The notes under the pieces are model-generated. The model was not told where the DNA came from and made no database searches. It saw only the letters and a list, made by a program, of their open reading frames with translations. From Chitinophaga pinensis (GTDB lineage Bacteria; Bacteroidota; Bacteroidia; Flavobacteriales_D; Crocinitomicaceae), in the NCBI GenBank assembly GCA_943324745.2, contig CALPMT020000013.1:33807-97806 (forward strand): 64,000 nt of DNA, read 5' to 3'. Made by a program: the position numbers and the translations under genes. The first letter of the stretch is position 1. Every line of letters begins with the position of its first letter. Below are positions 17,426 through 26,659 of this stretch, in pieces.

Positions 17426-18490
17426 ATGAAGCCAAGTTTTCATCCATTAATAATTAAAGACATCACAAAAGAAACAAGTGATGCTGTATCAGTCTCATTT
17501 GAAGTACCAGCAGAACTTAAATCTTCTTTTTCATACAAATCAGGACAATATTTAACACTCAAAGCGATCATAAACGGCGAGGATGTTAGACGTTCGTACT
17601 CCTTGTGTTCAGCACCCCATGAAGATAGTTGGAAGGTTGCAATTAAAGCAATAGATGCCGGTAAATTTTCCAATTTTGCAAATAACGTACTTAAAAAAGG
17701 GGATTTGTTAGAAGTAATGAATCCGATGGGGAGTTTTGTCTTACCACAAGAAATTGAAAATAAGAATTTTGTTTTTTTTGCTGTTGGTAGTGGTGTGACG
17801 CCTGTTTTATCCATGATTAAGTCTGTTCTTGCAGAATCAATAGATTCTACGATTACTTTCTTTTATGGAAATAAAGGGTTTGCTTCTATAATTTTTAGAG
17901 AAGAAATTGAGGCGTTAAAAAATAAATACATGGATCGTCTTCGTGTAATACATGTTTTATCACGTGAAAGTTTAGGAAATGCGATTCAAAAAGGTAGGAT
18001 AGATGGTCAAAAATGTAACGATCTGATAAATGCTTTTGTTCCGGTAGAAACAATTGATGATGTGTTTATTTGCGGACCAAAAGAGATGATATTTGCTGTT
18101 AGAGATACTTTCGTTGCTAATGGTTTAAATGAAAAATCAATTCATTATGAGTTGTTTACATCTGGGGATTCATTCGTGAAAAAAGAGGTAGAGAAGCAAG
18201 AAGATACGATTAGTTCATTAGTTACAGTGATTGTAGATGGAGAGGTCTTAGAAATTCCTTTGAAGTCTAACGATATCAATATCTTGGATGCCGCTTTAAA
18301 TGCAGGGGCTGACTTACCATTTGCTTGTAAAGGTGGAGTGTGTTGTACCTGTAAGGCTAGAATTATAGAAGGAAGTGCTAAAATGGATGTGAATTATGCA
18401 TTAGAAGCGGATGAGGTGGATGCGGGATATATCTTGACATGTCAGTCTCACCCAACATCAGAAAAATTAATTGTATCATTTGATGAATAA
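17426..18490 (+). CDS. paaE: Phenylacetyl-CoA epoxidase reductase PaaE, copy 1
   Basis: The 354-residue flavo-iron-sulfur reductase passes electrons from NADPH to the PaaA diiron site. Domains in order: FAD-binding barrel (RRSYSLCSAP near 55), NAD-binding domain (FAVGSGVTPVLSM, FICGPKEM), and a C-terminal plant-type ferredoxin with CKGGVCCTC and a fourth Cys in LTCQ. All cluster ligands are intact. It is divergent from paaABCD, and a second paaE follows after 3 bases. The two are similar across their length, suggesting tandem duplication. Confidence 0.93.
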   Translation: MKPSFHPLIIKDITKETSDAVSVSFEVPAELKSSFSYKSGQYLTLKAIINGEDVRRSYSLCSAPHEDSWKVAIKAIDAGKFSNFANNVLKKGDLLEVMNPMGSFVLPQEIENKNFVFFAVGSGVTPVLSMIKSVLAESIDSTITFFYGNKGFASIIFREEIEALKNKYMDRLRVIHVLSRESLGNAIQKGRIDGQKCNDLINAFVPVETIDDVFICGPKEMIFAVRDTFVANGLNEKSIHYELFTSGDSFVKKEVEKQEDTISSLVTVIVDGEVLEIPLKSNDINILDAALNAGADLPFACKGGVCCTCKARIIEGSAKMDVNYALEADEVDAGYILTCQSHPTSEKLIVSFDE

Positions 18491-18493
18491 AAT

Positions 18494-19573
18494 ATGGGGT
18501 TTTTAGATAAAATTTTCAAGAAAAAAGAGGACGTAAAATCTCCTAAGGGTTTTAATAGTTTACGTGTAAAAGAAGTAGTTAAGGTAACTGCAGATAGTGT
18601 AAAGGTGGTTTTTGATATCCCTGCGGAATGGAGCAATCAATATGTATTTATCCCAGGACAGTATGTTACTCTTTCTATTCTAGTAGATGGAAAAGAAGAA
18701 CGTCGTTCTTACTCCATTTGTAGCGGACCACATGAGTCATTAGCTGTTGCTATAAAAACAGTTCCAAATGGTAAAGTTTCTACATGGGCTAACCAAAAGC
18801 TGAACGTTGGAGATCTAGTTTTTGTTTCCAAACCAGAGGGTAATTTTAATTGGAATACAAAAGATGCATTTATAGTTGCTTTTGCTGCAGGAAGTGGTGT
18901 TACGCCAATGCTTTCTATTGCAAAACATTTGGAAAATCACATAGGTGATATGCGACTTTTTTATGGAAACAAAAGTGAATCATCTACTATGTTCTTAAGT
19001 GACTTAAAAACATTGAAAAACACAAAGACGCATTTGTTTTTAACGCAAGAAATAAAAGAGGGTACGACCAATAGTCGATTAAATAAAGAAGCGATTAGTG
19101 AATTAATTAAGTCCGATTTGAATTTATTGAAAGCAGATGCTTATTATTTGTGTGGTCCTGAAGAAATGATTAAAAGTGGATTAGAAACATTGAAGTTGTT
19201 CGGTGTTTCTAAAGAAAAAATTCACTACGAATTATTTACGACACCTATTTTATTGGTTGAAAAACAAGATGAAGTAACGGAGGTTTTTAAAGGGACGAGT
19301 CAAGTAACTGTTATTTTAGACCAAGAAAAAATTGAGTTTACAATGGATGAGAATTCTAATTCTGTCATAGATTCTCTAAACAGAGAAGGGTATGATCCTC
19401 CATACTCCTGTCGTGGTGGAGTTTGTTCTGCTTGTCAAGCAAAAGTAATTGAAGGAAAAGTAACAATGAAAATGAATTATTCGTTAACAGAACAAGATAT
19501 TGAAAACGGGTATGTTTTGACTTGTCAAGCCCAGCCTGCTTCTGAAAAAGTTATCATAAGTTATGACGCGTAA
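18494..19573 (+). CDS. PaaE-like reductase, copy 2
   Basis: The 359-residue paralogue of the upstream gene has the same three domains: FAD-binding (RRSYSICSGP), NAD-binding (FAAGSGVTPMLSI, YLCGPEEM) and a 2Fe-2S ferredoxin (CRGGVCSAC, LTCQ). It also has an extra basic N-terminus (MGFLDKIFKKKED). It appears functional and not decaying. It could be a second reductase of the epoxidase or serve another oxygenase, such as a desaturase or hydroxylase. Its end overlaps the start of the SDR gene by 11 bases. Confidence 0.9.
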   Translation: MGFLDKIFKKKEDVKSPKGFNSLRVKEVVKVTADSVKVVFDIPAEWSNQYVFIPGQYVTLSILVDGKEERRSYSICSGPHESLAVAIKTVPNGKVSTWANQKLNVGDLVFVSKPEGNFNWNTKDAFIVAFAAGSGVTPMLSIAKHLENHIGDMRLFYGNKSESSTMFLSDLKTLKNTKTHLFLTQEIKEGTTNSRLNKEAISELIKSDLNLLKADAYYLCGPEEMIKSGLETLKLFGVSKEKIHYELFTTPILLVEKQDEVTEVFKGTSQVTVILDQEKIEFTMDENSNSVIDSLNREGYDPPYSCRGGVCSACQAKVIEGKVTMKMNYSLTEQDIENGYVLTCQAQPASEKVIISYDA

Positions 19574-20252
19574 TGTTATTGTAATTGGAGCAAGTAAAGG
19601 AATAGGGGCAGAACTGGTTACTTTATTGGCGAAAAATCAATCGATTCAGGTACTTGCTTTAGCTAGAAAAATCGAAAGTGAAAATAAATGGGAAGCATTT
19701 AAAAATGTGCAAGTACATAATTTAGACTTACAATCGGAAAATTTAACTGCAGAATTACAAAACATACTTTCGAATGTTTCGAATGTCGATTATGTTATAA
19801 ATAATGCTGGATATTTAGTAAATAAGCCTTTTTTAGACCTTTCTCGGGAAGAAATTATGGAAAGTTATCAGGTAAATGTATTAGGTGTTATGTCTGCATT
19901 GCAAGTTATTATTCCGAAAATGTTGCCAATTGGCGGGCATGTGGTGAATATCAGTTCGATGGGTGCTTTTCAAGGATCTGTAAAATTCGCTGGATTGTCT
20001 ACCTATTCTTCTTCAAAAGCAGCATTGACCAATTTAACGGAAATGTTAGCAGAAGAATTTAAAGATACGAAACTGAAATTCAATTGTTTGTGTTTAGGTG
20101 CTGTACAAACTGAAATGTTATCTAAAGCGTTCCCTGGGTATCTAGCGCCACTAACTGCACCAGAGATGGCGGAATACATTGTTGATTTTACGCTTAAACA
20201 ATGGAAATGGATGAATGGAAAAATCATACCTGTTTCTTTGTCAACGCCTTGA
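19563..20252 (+). CDS. Short-chain dehydrogenase/reductase (SDR)
   Basis: The 229-residue classical SDR has a nucleotide-binding GASKGIG at the N-terminus, NNAG near 82, and the catalytic Ser (NISS) with YxxxK (YSSSK) near 145-149. It reduces or oxidises a carbonyl/hydroxyl with NAD(P). Overlap with the second paaE (11 bases) implies co-transcription. It may act on an intermediate of aromatic degradation, but no family-specific signature shows which. Confidence 0.88.
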   Translation: MTRNVIVIGASKGIGAELVTLLAKNQSIQVLALARKIESENKWEAFKNVQVHNLDLQSENLTAELQNILSNVSNVDYVINNAGYLVNKPFLDLSREEIMESYQVNVLGVMSALQVIIPKMLPIGGHVVNISSMGAFQGSVKFAGLSTYSSSKAALTNLTEMLAEEFKDTKLKFNCLCLGAVQTEMLSKAFPGYLAPLTAPEMAEYIVDFTLKQWKWMNGKIIPVSLSTP

Positions 20253-20344
20253 TTGAATGAACGTATTATAAGTCGAATAAAAAAATCCTAGTTTTTAATG
20301 AAACCAATTTTAAGGATATAATGAAATCATTAAACAAACTAGAT

Positions 20345-20352
20345 TATCTTTG
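20345..20352 (+). promoter_or_regulatory. Candidate -7 box (TATCTTTG) for the DUF1566-like lipoprotein gene
   Basis: An exact TAnnTTTG match ending 30 bases before the ATG at 20383. The tgt, dnaN and T9SS gene promoters in this window use the same TATCTTTG form. Confidence 0.45.
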
Positions 20353-20382
20353 TGTTTTAACTAAAGTGTTATATTGAATAAA

Positions 20383-20919
20383 ATGAAAATAGTTATTAAT
20401 TGCATAATTGTCATTTCAATGATAATTCTTACAGCTAGCTGTGGTAAATCAAAACATAAAATAGGTAGTATTTATAAAGGTGGATATGTTTTTAAGGTTA
20501 ATATTTTTGGTCATGGACTATGTGCAGCTCCTAAAGATTACCCTAAATCAATCGCATGGGGATGTTATGGTACATTAATTAATGGTGCCAATGAAGATAA
20601 AATAGGTTCTGGAAAAGAAAATACAGATGATATTTTATCGGGTTGTTCTCAATTTGAGCCTTTTGCAGCAAAAGTTTGTGATGAATTAGTTGTTGATTCT
20701 TATGATGATTGGTATTTGCCATCAATTGAAGAGCTTAAATTAATGCAAAGAGAACTTTACGTACAAGGTTTTGGAGAGTTCTCAGCTGCTGAATATTGGA
20801 GTTCTACTCAGGATTACTCCTTAGGAGCTTGGAAAGTTGATTTTACTACAGGTGAAAAAAGCAATAGTGTGAATAAAGCAAATAAAGGCTTAAAAGTTCG
20901 AGCAATAAGAAGTTTTTAA
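20383..20919 (+). CDS. Lipoprotein with DUF1566/Lcl-like C-terminal domain
   Basis: I choose ATG 20383, giving 178 residues. A TTG at 20374 would add three residues but disturb nothing else. The signal peptide ends in a lipobox at Cys20 (LTASC). The C-terminal half has the DUF1566 pattern: DDWYLPSIEELKLM, YWSST, and a final GLKVRAIRSF. This domain is found on secreted and surface proteins, and its role is not known. The gene ends just before gldF (3-base gap) but has its own promoter-like box. A link to gliding is not shown. Confidence 0.82.
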   Translation: MKIVINCIIVISMIILTASCGKSKHKIGSIYKGGYVFKVNIFGHGLCAAPKDYPKSIAWGCYGTLINGANEDKIGSGKENTDDILSGCSQFEPFAAKVCDELVVDSYDDWYLPSIEELKLMQRELYVQGFGEFSAAEYWSSTQDYSLGAWKVDFTTGEKSNSVNKANKGLKVRAIRSF

Positions 20920-20922
20920 ATT

Positions 20923-21654
20923 ATGAAAGCATTATATTTTAAAGAAATTAGAAGTTTTTTAAGTTCAGTTATTGGATACGTTTTTATCTTGATATTTTTG
21001 ATTACTTCTGGATTATTTCATTGGGTCATTTCCTATGAAACTAATTTGTTAGAAGGTGCTGAGTCGGATTTAATACCTTTTTTTAATCTCTCCCCAACAA
21101 TCTTTTTAATATTAATTCCTGCAATTACGATGAGGTCTATTGCAGAAGAACGAAAAAATGGAACGATTGAATTACTTTTTACACGACCTATTTCTGACTT
21201 GAATGTATTATTAGCAAAGTATTTTGCTGGAGTTACACTTGTAGCGATTGCTTTAATTCCGACCATTATTTTTTATTTATCGATGCATTTTTTAGGAAGT
21301 CCAATAGGCGTGATAGATGATGGAGCAACAATTACTTCTTATTTAGGATTGCTACTTTTAGGTTCAACATTCGTTGCGATAGGAGTGTTTTCTTCCTCAT
21401 TAACAAGTAGTCAAATTGTTGCGTTTATTCTTTCTATGTTTTTATGTTGGGTTTTTTATGACGGATTAGCACTTTTAGGTTCTTTTAATTTAATGGGAGA
21501 TTTCGATTTTGTGATCAAATATTTTGGCATGAGTTATCATTATGATTCGATTCAACGTGGTGTCATTGACTCTAGTGACCTAATTTATTTTTTGAGTCTT
21601 ATCTTTTTGTTTATTGCTAGTTCTTTAACAATCATAAAATCTTTAAAAAAGTAG
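20923..21654 (+). CDS. gldF: Gliding motility ABC transporter permease GldF
   Basis: The 243-residue protein has six predicted membrane helices and matches ABC-2 type permease GldF. The conserved start MKALYFKEIRSFLSSVIGYVF is cut here to its first residues, and RSIAEERKNGTIELL follows near 67-81. GldF forms an ABC transporter with GldG and the ATPase GldA, which is not in the window. It is needed for gliding in Flavobacterium johnsoniae although its cargo is unknown. gldG follows after 5 bases. Confidence 0.93.
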   Translation: MKALYFKEIRSFLSSVIGYVFILIFLITSGLFHWVISYETNLLEGAESDLIPFFNLSPTIFLILIPAITMRSIAEERKNGTIELLFTRPISDLNVLLAKYFAGVTLVAIALIPTIIFYLSMHFLGSPIGVIDDGATITSYLGLLLLGSTFVAIGVFSSSLTSSQIVAFILSMFLCWVFYDGLALLGSFNLMGDFDFVIKYFGMSYHYDSIQRGVIDSSDLIYFLSLIFLFIASSLTIIKSLKK

Positions 21655-21659
21655 TCAAG

Positions 21660-23450
21660 ATGACTGATAAAAAAGCTAAAAGTTTTGTATATAATTGGAC
21701 ATTCCTAACAATTATTATCGTTGGATTAGTATTGGTGAATATAATAAGTTCATTAGTAAATTTCCGTTATGATGCAACAGAAGATAAACGCTATTCATTA
21801 TCACAAGGAACCATAGAATATTTGTCAAATGATCAGAATTTTTCGGATCGTATTCTGCTGAAAATATATTTAGCTGGTAATTTGCCTGCAGAATTAAAAA
21901 GGTATAAAATCGCCATTGAAGATAAGTTAAAAGAATTTAAACAATATGCGGGAAAACGCCTAGAATACGAGTTTATCGACCCGATGGAAGGTACGGAAGA
22001 GGATAGACGTGCACTTTACGAAATTTTGTATAATCGAGGAAAAGGGATCATGCCCATGGAGTTGATGTATATGAAAGACGGTACGAATAATCAAATGTTA
22101 CTTTGGCCTGGAGCCGAATTAGAATATGGAGGTAGTACTGTAAGTCATATTCAATTAATGCCAGGTACACCACAAGGACAATTTTATACATTAAGTCCAA
22201 AATTAGAAGCTCAAATTCAAAATTCAATCAATAATTTAGAATATATAATTCTAAGTTCTATTCGACGAGCAACTCAAAAGTTAAAACCTAGATTGGCCTT
22301 TTTACAAGGACATGGAGAACTTACATTTGCTCAAACACAACGAGCCAGAACGTTAGTTTCACCTTATTATACAGTCGAAGATATTTCGTTAAATGATTCA
22401 ATAGATGCGTTAAAAGGAGTGGAGGGCTTAGTGATTGCAAGGCCAACTCAACCATTTACTGAAAAAGATAAATACATCATCGATCAATTCGTAATGAAAG
22501 GTGGTAGATTAATGTGTTTTCTTGATAAATTAATTGTTCCTGAAGATTCATTAACTAAAAATGGATTTACACATACGATGAGGCATACTTTAGAATTAGA
22601 TCGTATGTTGTTTGATTATGGAATTAAAATAAATGATAATCTCGTTTTTGATCAAGCGTGCGCACCTAAACATATCCCAACAGCAAAACAGCAATTAATA
22701 CCTTGGTTTTTCGCGGTAAGAGCTTCATCAACGACGCATCCAATTACTAGAAATATAGAACCTGTCTTACTTAAATATACTTCTCAAATCCAATTTGTAG
22801 GGAATGGAAAAAATGTTAAAAGTCCAATACTTACTTCTTCATCTAATGCGTTAATGACTGGATTAGCTCCTATAATCAGTATTGTTATGCATAAAGATTA
22901 TTGGAATAATCCTCAATTTGTTGCTGATCCAACAGATGAAATAAATAAAATTTGTTTAGCGGGATTAGTCGAAGGGAATTTTGATTCACATTTTAAAAAT
23001 AGAATCGTGGGTTCCTTCGCTAACAATCCTGAAGCTGGATTTAAAGAAAAAAGTGTAAAGGAAGGGAAGGTATTAGTTGTCGCAAATGGAAGATTTATTG
23101 AAAATAAATATGATTCAATGCCAAATAAATCTGGAGGATATATGTATAGACCTCGTTCGTTTAACGAATTGAAAATGGATGAAACAATGGCAAGTTTAAA
23201 TATGCAGCCTATCATTTATGGAAATCAGGAGTTCTTTCAAAATTTGGTTGACTATATGATGGGAGATAATTCTGTATTAGATTTAAGGAGTAAGCAAATC
23301 GATATTCATGCCATTGATAAAGAAAAAGTAAAACTTGAATCAGGATTTTATAAATTTTTGAATATGTTTATTCCAAGTTTATTAGTATTAATATTTGCTG
23401 CAATACTTTATATTATTCGTAAAAGAAAATACATTAAAAATGAAAAATAA
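21660..23450 (+). CDS. gldG: Gliding motility ABC transporter auxiliary protein GldG
   Basis: The 596-residue protein has one N-terminal membrane helix (residues 13-33), a large periplasmic ABC-type substrate-binding-like domain (DATEDKRYSLSQGT near 40) and a C-terminal helix (SLLVLIFAAILYIIRKRK). This is the normal GldG form. It pairs with GldF. The downstream DUF4340 gene overlaps its last 11 bases, as often seen in gldFG loci. Confidence 0.93.
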   Translation: MTDKKAKSFVYNWTFLTIIIVGLVLVNIISSLVNFRYDATEDKRYSLSQGTIEYLSNDQNFSDRILLKIYLAGNLPAELKRYKIAIEDKLKEFKQYAGKRLEYEFIDPMEGTEEDRRALYEILYNRGKGIMPMELMYMKDGTNNQMLLWPGAELEYGGSTVSHIQLMPGTPQGQFYTLSPKLEAQIQNSINNLEYIILSSIRRATQKLKPRLAFLQGHGELTFAQTQRARTLVSPYYTVEDISLNDSIDALKGVEGLVIARPTQPFTEKDKYIIDQFVMKGGRLMCFLDKLIVPEDSLTKNGFTHTMRHTLELDRMLFDYGIKINDNLVFDQACAPKHIPTAKQQLIPWFFAVRASSTTHPITRNIEPVLLKYTSQIQFVGNGKNVKSPILTSSSNALMTGLAPIISIVMHKDYWNNPQFVADPTDEINKICLAGLVEGNFDSHFKNRIVGSFANNPEAGFKEKSVKEGKVLVVANGRFIENKYDSMPNKSGGYMYRPRSFNELKMDETMASLNMQPIIYGNQEFFQNLVDYMMGDNSVLDLRSKQIDIHAIDKEKVKLESGFYKFLNMFIPSLLVLIFAAILYIIRKRKYIKNEK

Positions 23451-24459
23451 AAATATTGGTCTCGTAATTGGTTTAGTAATTATTGGTGTACTTGGTTTTT
23501 TTGCGACCAATCTTGTGAGAAATAGAGGTAAATCCGATACAGAATTATTGGAATTTTCTATTAAAGATACCACTTCAATCGATAAGATTGTAATTACAGA
23601 ACCAAGCACCCTTAAAATTTCGCTAATTAAAAAAGAAGGGAAATGGATAAATGGTGACGGTGAAGGTTGTGTTATTCAAGAACCGATCAGAATTATGCTT
23701 GAAACATTTAAAAACATTCAATTTAAAGGATATGTGCCAGAACATTCTCGAAAAAACATTGTTAAATTAATGTCTTCTATGCATACAAAAGTGGAGATTT
23801 TTCAAAATGGAGAATGGACAAAGACTTGGTATGTAGGGTTTTCAACTCAAGATCATTATGGAACGTATATGTTATTGGAAACTCCTGATGAGAAAAGCGA
23901 TTTACCTGTAATTATGAAAGTTAAAGGATTGAACGGAATAATAGATCCAAGGTTTTTTGCAGATAAAAGAAAATGGATGTGTACCAATATTTTTAATTTA
24001 TCGCTAGATCAAATCGCAGAGGTTGATGTCAAGTTTTACGATACTCCTATGAGAAGTTTTTCAGTATCCAAAGTAAATGCGACCTACAGTGTGAAACAAA
24101 ATGGTAAAAAGCTACCTAAATTGGATACTTCAATGGCTATTCAATATTTAGCAAATTACCGAAAAGTACATTTTGAACTTGCTAATTTTGAACTAAATCA
24201 AAAACAAGTTGATAGTTTAAAAAGTTCTAAACCATTTGGTAAATTGAGTGTGAAAGAAGTGAATGGGCATAGAACGGTTTTAAAAATGTATCGTATGCCT
24301 GCTGATTCGAAATCAATGAATGATTTTGGCGATTCAGTGAACTACGATCCAAATCGTTTTTGGTGTGAATTACCTTCAGGTGAAATTGTGAAATGTCAAT
24401 ATTTTGTATTCAATCCATTGATTATGGGGCATATTTATTTTGCAACGAAACCAGAATAG
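23440..24459 (+). CDS. DUF4340-like protein linked to gldFG
   Basis: I start at ATG 23440 (MKNKNIGLVIGLVIIG, 339 residues) and not at the upstream in-frame start at 23395, which would add residues lying inside gldG. It has one N-terminal membrane helix and a long extracytoplasmic region with a tandem beta-rich pattern typical of DUF4340 (TSIDKIVITEPS, SLIKKEGKWING). DUF4340 proteins commonly follow gldG-like genes in ABC loci, so it is probably a third component of this transporter. Its function is unknown. Confidence 0.8.
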   Translation: MKNKNIGLVIGLVIIGVLGFFATNLVRNRGKSDTELLEFSIKDTTSIDKIVITEPSTLKISLIKKEGKWINGDGEGCVIQEPIRIMLETFKNIQFKGYVPEHSRKNIVKLMSSMHTKVEIFQNGEWTKTWYVGFSTQDHYGTYMLLETPDEKSDLPVIMKVKGLNGIIDPRFFADKRKWMCTNIFNLSLDQIAEVDVKFYDTPMRSFSVSKVNATYSVKQNGKKLPKLDTSMAIQYLANYRKVHFELANFELNQKQVDSLKSSKPFGKLSVKEVNGHRTVLKMYRMPADSKSMNDFGDSVNYDPNRFWCELPSGEIVKCQYFVFNPLIMGHIYFATKPE

Positions 24460-24476
24460 ATTTTAAAAACTTAATG

Positions 24477-24484
24477 TATCTTTG
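24477..24484 (+). promoter_or_regulatory. Candidate -7 box (TATCTTTG) for dnaN
   Basis: An exact TAnnTTTG match 21 bases before the dnaN ATG, just after the DUF4340 stop. It suggests dnaN has its own promoter. Confidence 0.5.
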
Positions 24485-24505
24485 TTCTTATAAAAAAATA
24501 TTACT

Positions 24506-25624
24506 ATGAATTTTGTTGTATCAAGTAACGTACTTTTAAAACACTTACAAAGCATCAGTGGTGTATTAACTACGAATAATTCACTTCCAATTTTAGATAA
24601 TTTTTTATTTGAAATCGAAGATAATCAGCTAGTAGTTTCTGCATCTGATGTTGAAACAACGATGAAAACAACTTTGGAAGTTCAAGCAACTGAATCTGGT
24701 AAAATTTGTATACCTGCTAAATTGTTATTGGACATCTTGAAAAACTTACCAGATCAACCTTGTACTTTTTTAGTAGATGCCACATCGTTTGGTGTTGAAA
24801 TCTCTTATGATAACGGGAAGTCTAAAATGGTTGGTTATAATGGAGATGATTATCCAAAATCTCCAACAATGCAAGGTGGAAATCAAGTTAAATTATCTGC
24901 AGAGATTATCTCAAAAGCAATTAATAAAACAATTTTCGCAACAGGTAATGATGAACTTCGACCAGTAATGAGTGGTGTTTATTGTCAATTTTCACCATCA
25001 GAAATATTATTTGTAGCTACAGATGCTCATAAACTGGTTAGATATAAACGTACAGATATTGTAACGACTTCTAGCGCAGCATTTATTTTACCCAAAAAAC
25101 CGCTGAATTTGTTAAAAGCTAATGTTGGTAGTGAAGGAGAAGTATTGGTCGAATTTAATGACTCTAATGCAGTTTTCACATTTGGCGATATCATATTAAT
25201 GTGTCGATTGGTAGATGGTAAATATCCAAACTATGAGGCGGTTATTCCTAAAGAAAACCCAAATGTTTTGACTGTTGATAGAGGTCTGTTTTTAAGCTCA
25301 ATTAAGCGTGTATCTATTTTTGCAAATAAATCGACACATCAAATTAAACTTCATATCGCTGGTTCTGAATTGTCAATTTCTGCTGAAGATTTAGATTTTA
25401 ACAATGAATCTAAAGAACGATTAACTTGCTCTTTTGACGGAGATGATATGGAAATTGGATTTAATGCTCGTTTTTTAATGGAAATGCTTTCGAATATGGA
25501 GTCTTCTGAAATTAAAATTCAAATGAGTGTTCCAAGTAGAGCTGGATTATTAGTCCCAGCTAACAATGAAAACGAAAATGAAGACATACTGATGCTTGTA
25601 ATGCCGGTAATGTTAAATAGATAA
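24506..25624 (+). CDS. dnaN: DNA polymerase III beta sliding clamp DnaN
   Basis: The 372-residue protein has the three clamp domains of DnaN, which tether polymerase III to DNA. Recognisable pieces are MNFVVSSNVLLKHLQSISGVL, TGNDELRPVMSGVY and the C-terminal VMPVMLNR, close to the usual M-P-M-R ending. It is full length. dnaA and gyrB do not adjoin it, so this is not the classical origin cluster. A hairpin terminator follows directly. Confidence 0.97.
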   Translation: MNFVVSSNVLLKHLQSISGVLTTNNSLPILDNFLFEIEDNQLVVSASDVETTMKTTLEVQATESGKICIPAKLLLDILKNLPDQPCTFLVDATSFGVEISYDNGKSKMVGYNGDDYPKSPTMQGGNQVKLSAEIISKAINKTIFATGNDELRPVMSGVYCQFSPSEILFVATDAHKLVRYKRTDIVTTSSAAFILPKKPLNLLKANVGSEGEVLVEFNDSNAVFTFGDIILMCRLVDGKYPNYEAVIPKENPNVLTVDRGLFLSSIKRVSIFANKSTHQIKLHIAGSELSISAEDLDFNNESKERLTCSFDGDDMEIGFNARFLMEMLSNMESSEIKIQMSVPSRAGLLVPANNENENEDILMLVMPVMLNR

Positions 25625-25632
25625 TAATAGTT

Positions 25633-25657
25633 AAGCCATCGTTAAGATGGCTTTTTT
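25633..25657 (+). terminator. Rho-independent terminator after dnaN
   Basis: A perfect 8-base stem (AAGCCATC / GATGGCTT) with loop GTTAA is followed by a T run. It lies 8 bases past the dnaN stop and 15 bases before the next start. Confidence 0.85.
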
Positions 25658-25671
25658 AATTTAAGTGAAAA

Positions 25672-26160
25672 ATGAATACAATACATATCTCTCATACAAA
25701 CATCGCTAAAGCAATTGAAATTGTAGATAATTTAGATGATGATGCATTAGATGCCATTGCTGAAAAATATGCTGAACTGCAACCTGTTTTATTAGGGTAT
25801 GCATTATCTGCAGCGCAAGAATATGAAAATGAGCAATTGGAAGGTTTAGTCATCTACTATTTCTGTTTGTTGTCAGAAACGTTTGCACAACAAGGGGTTA
25901 AATGTCGTCAAATTGAAGAAGAAGATTTGGATGCTTTCGAAGTTCCATTTCATGAAATGTTAGATCAATTTTTCGAAGAAGACGATGAGGCAATTTTAGA
26001 AGACTTTTGTGATCAACCTGATTTAAATCAATTTATTGCGATTGAAATTAGTGAGGAAGACGAGGATGGTACTTCTTTAGATGATGATACTGCCACTCAA
26101 TTATTTATTGTGGCTACTGCAATGATTACTTTATTATCGAGATCGATCATTCTTGAATGA
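25672..26160 (+). CDS. Acidic protein of unknown function
   Basis: The 162-residue cytoplasmic protein is strongly acidic, with Asp/Glu runs (NLDDDALD, EEDEDGTS), and has no signal peptide. It seems largely helical. I recognise no domain. Its stop overlaps the start of the thioesterase gene by 4 bases (ATGA), which indicates coupling, and the dnaN terminator isolates it from upstream. Codon use is like its neighbours, so I accept it as a gene. Confidence 0.75.
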   Translation: MNTIHISHTNIAKAIEIVDNLDDDALDAIAEKYAELQPVLLGYALSAAQEYENEQLEGLVIYYFCLLSETFAQQGVKCRQIEEEDLDAFEVPFHEMLDQFFEEDDEAILEDFCDQPDLNQFIAIEISEEDEDGTSLDDDTATQLFIVATAMITLLSRSIILE

Positions 26161-26564
26161 AGTCTCCAGAAGAAATCGTAATGTTAATGTATGATAATGA
26201 TGAGTTTAGCTCATTGTTAGGCGTGCAAATCAATGAGGTTTCAAAAGGTAGTATTCAACTTTCTTTAAAATTACAAGAAAAACATACGAATGGTTTTAAA
26301 ATTGCGCACGGTGGTATTTGTTATTCATTAGCAGATACCTGTTTAGCATTTGTCGCAAATACATTTGGATTTAAAGCTGTAAGTGTTGAAACTTCAATAT
26401 CCCATTTAGTGAAAGTTCAGATAGGTGATCTATTATTAGCGAAATCACACTTGATCCATAAAGGAAATTCATCTGCAGTTTTCGTTGTAGAAATTCATAA
26501 TCAAGAAAATAGATTAGTAGCGCATTTTAAAGGTTCAGTTAGAATCTCTACAGATTTGTGGTAG
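26157..26564 (+). CDS. PaaI-family hotdog acyl-CoA thioesterase
   Basis: The 135-residue protein matches PaaI-type thioesterases: NGFKIAHGGICYSLADTC contains the HGG motif and following acidic residue, and TSISHLVKVQIGD fits the hotdog core. It hydrolyses acyl- or hydroxyphenylacetyl-CoA and could rescue CoA from dead-end intermediates. It lies 95 bases before the fadN-like gene and about 6 kb from the paa operon, so both phenylacetate and fatty acid roles are possible. Confidence 0.88.
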   Translation: MKSPEEIVMLMYDNDEFSSLLGVQINEVSKGSIQLSLKLQEKHTNGFKIAHGGICYSLADTCLAFVANTFGFKAVSVETSISHLVKVQIGDLLLAKSHLIHKGNSSAVFVVEIHNQENRLVAHFKGSVRISTDLW

Positions 26565-26659
26565 TATTAAATATTATTTCTATATTTAAATGTTGGGTAT
26601 GTTTAGTTGCATTTGTGATTAATTAACTCATTTTTATATAAGTAGAAATAATATTAAGC

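Noticed and set aside
21660..23450. gldG as a pseudogene because gldA is missing
   Set aside because: GldA is commonly encoded elsewhere in Flavobacteriales, and gldF and gldG are both full length.
24477..25657. Replication origin beside dnaN
   Set aside because: No dnaA, gyrB or recF neighbour and no cluster of DnaA boxes was seen. dnaN is often separated from dnaA in this phylum.
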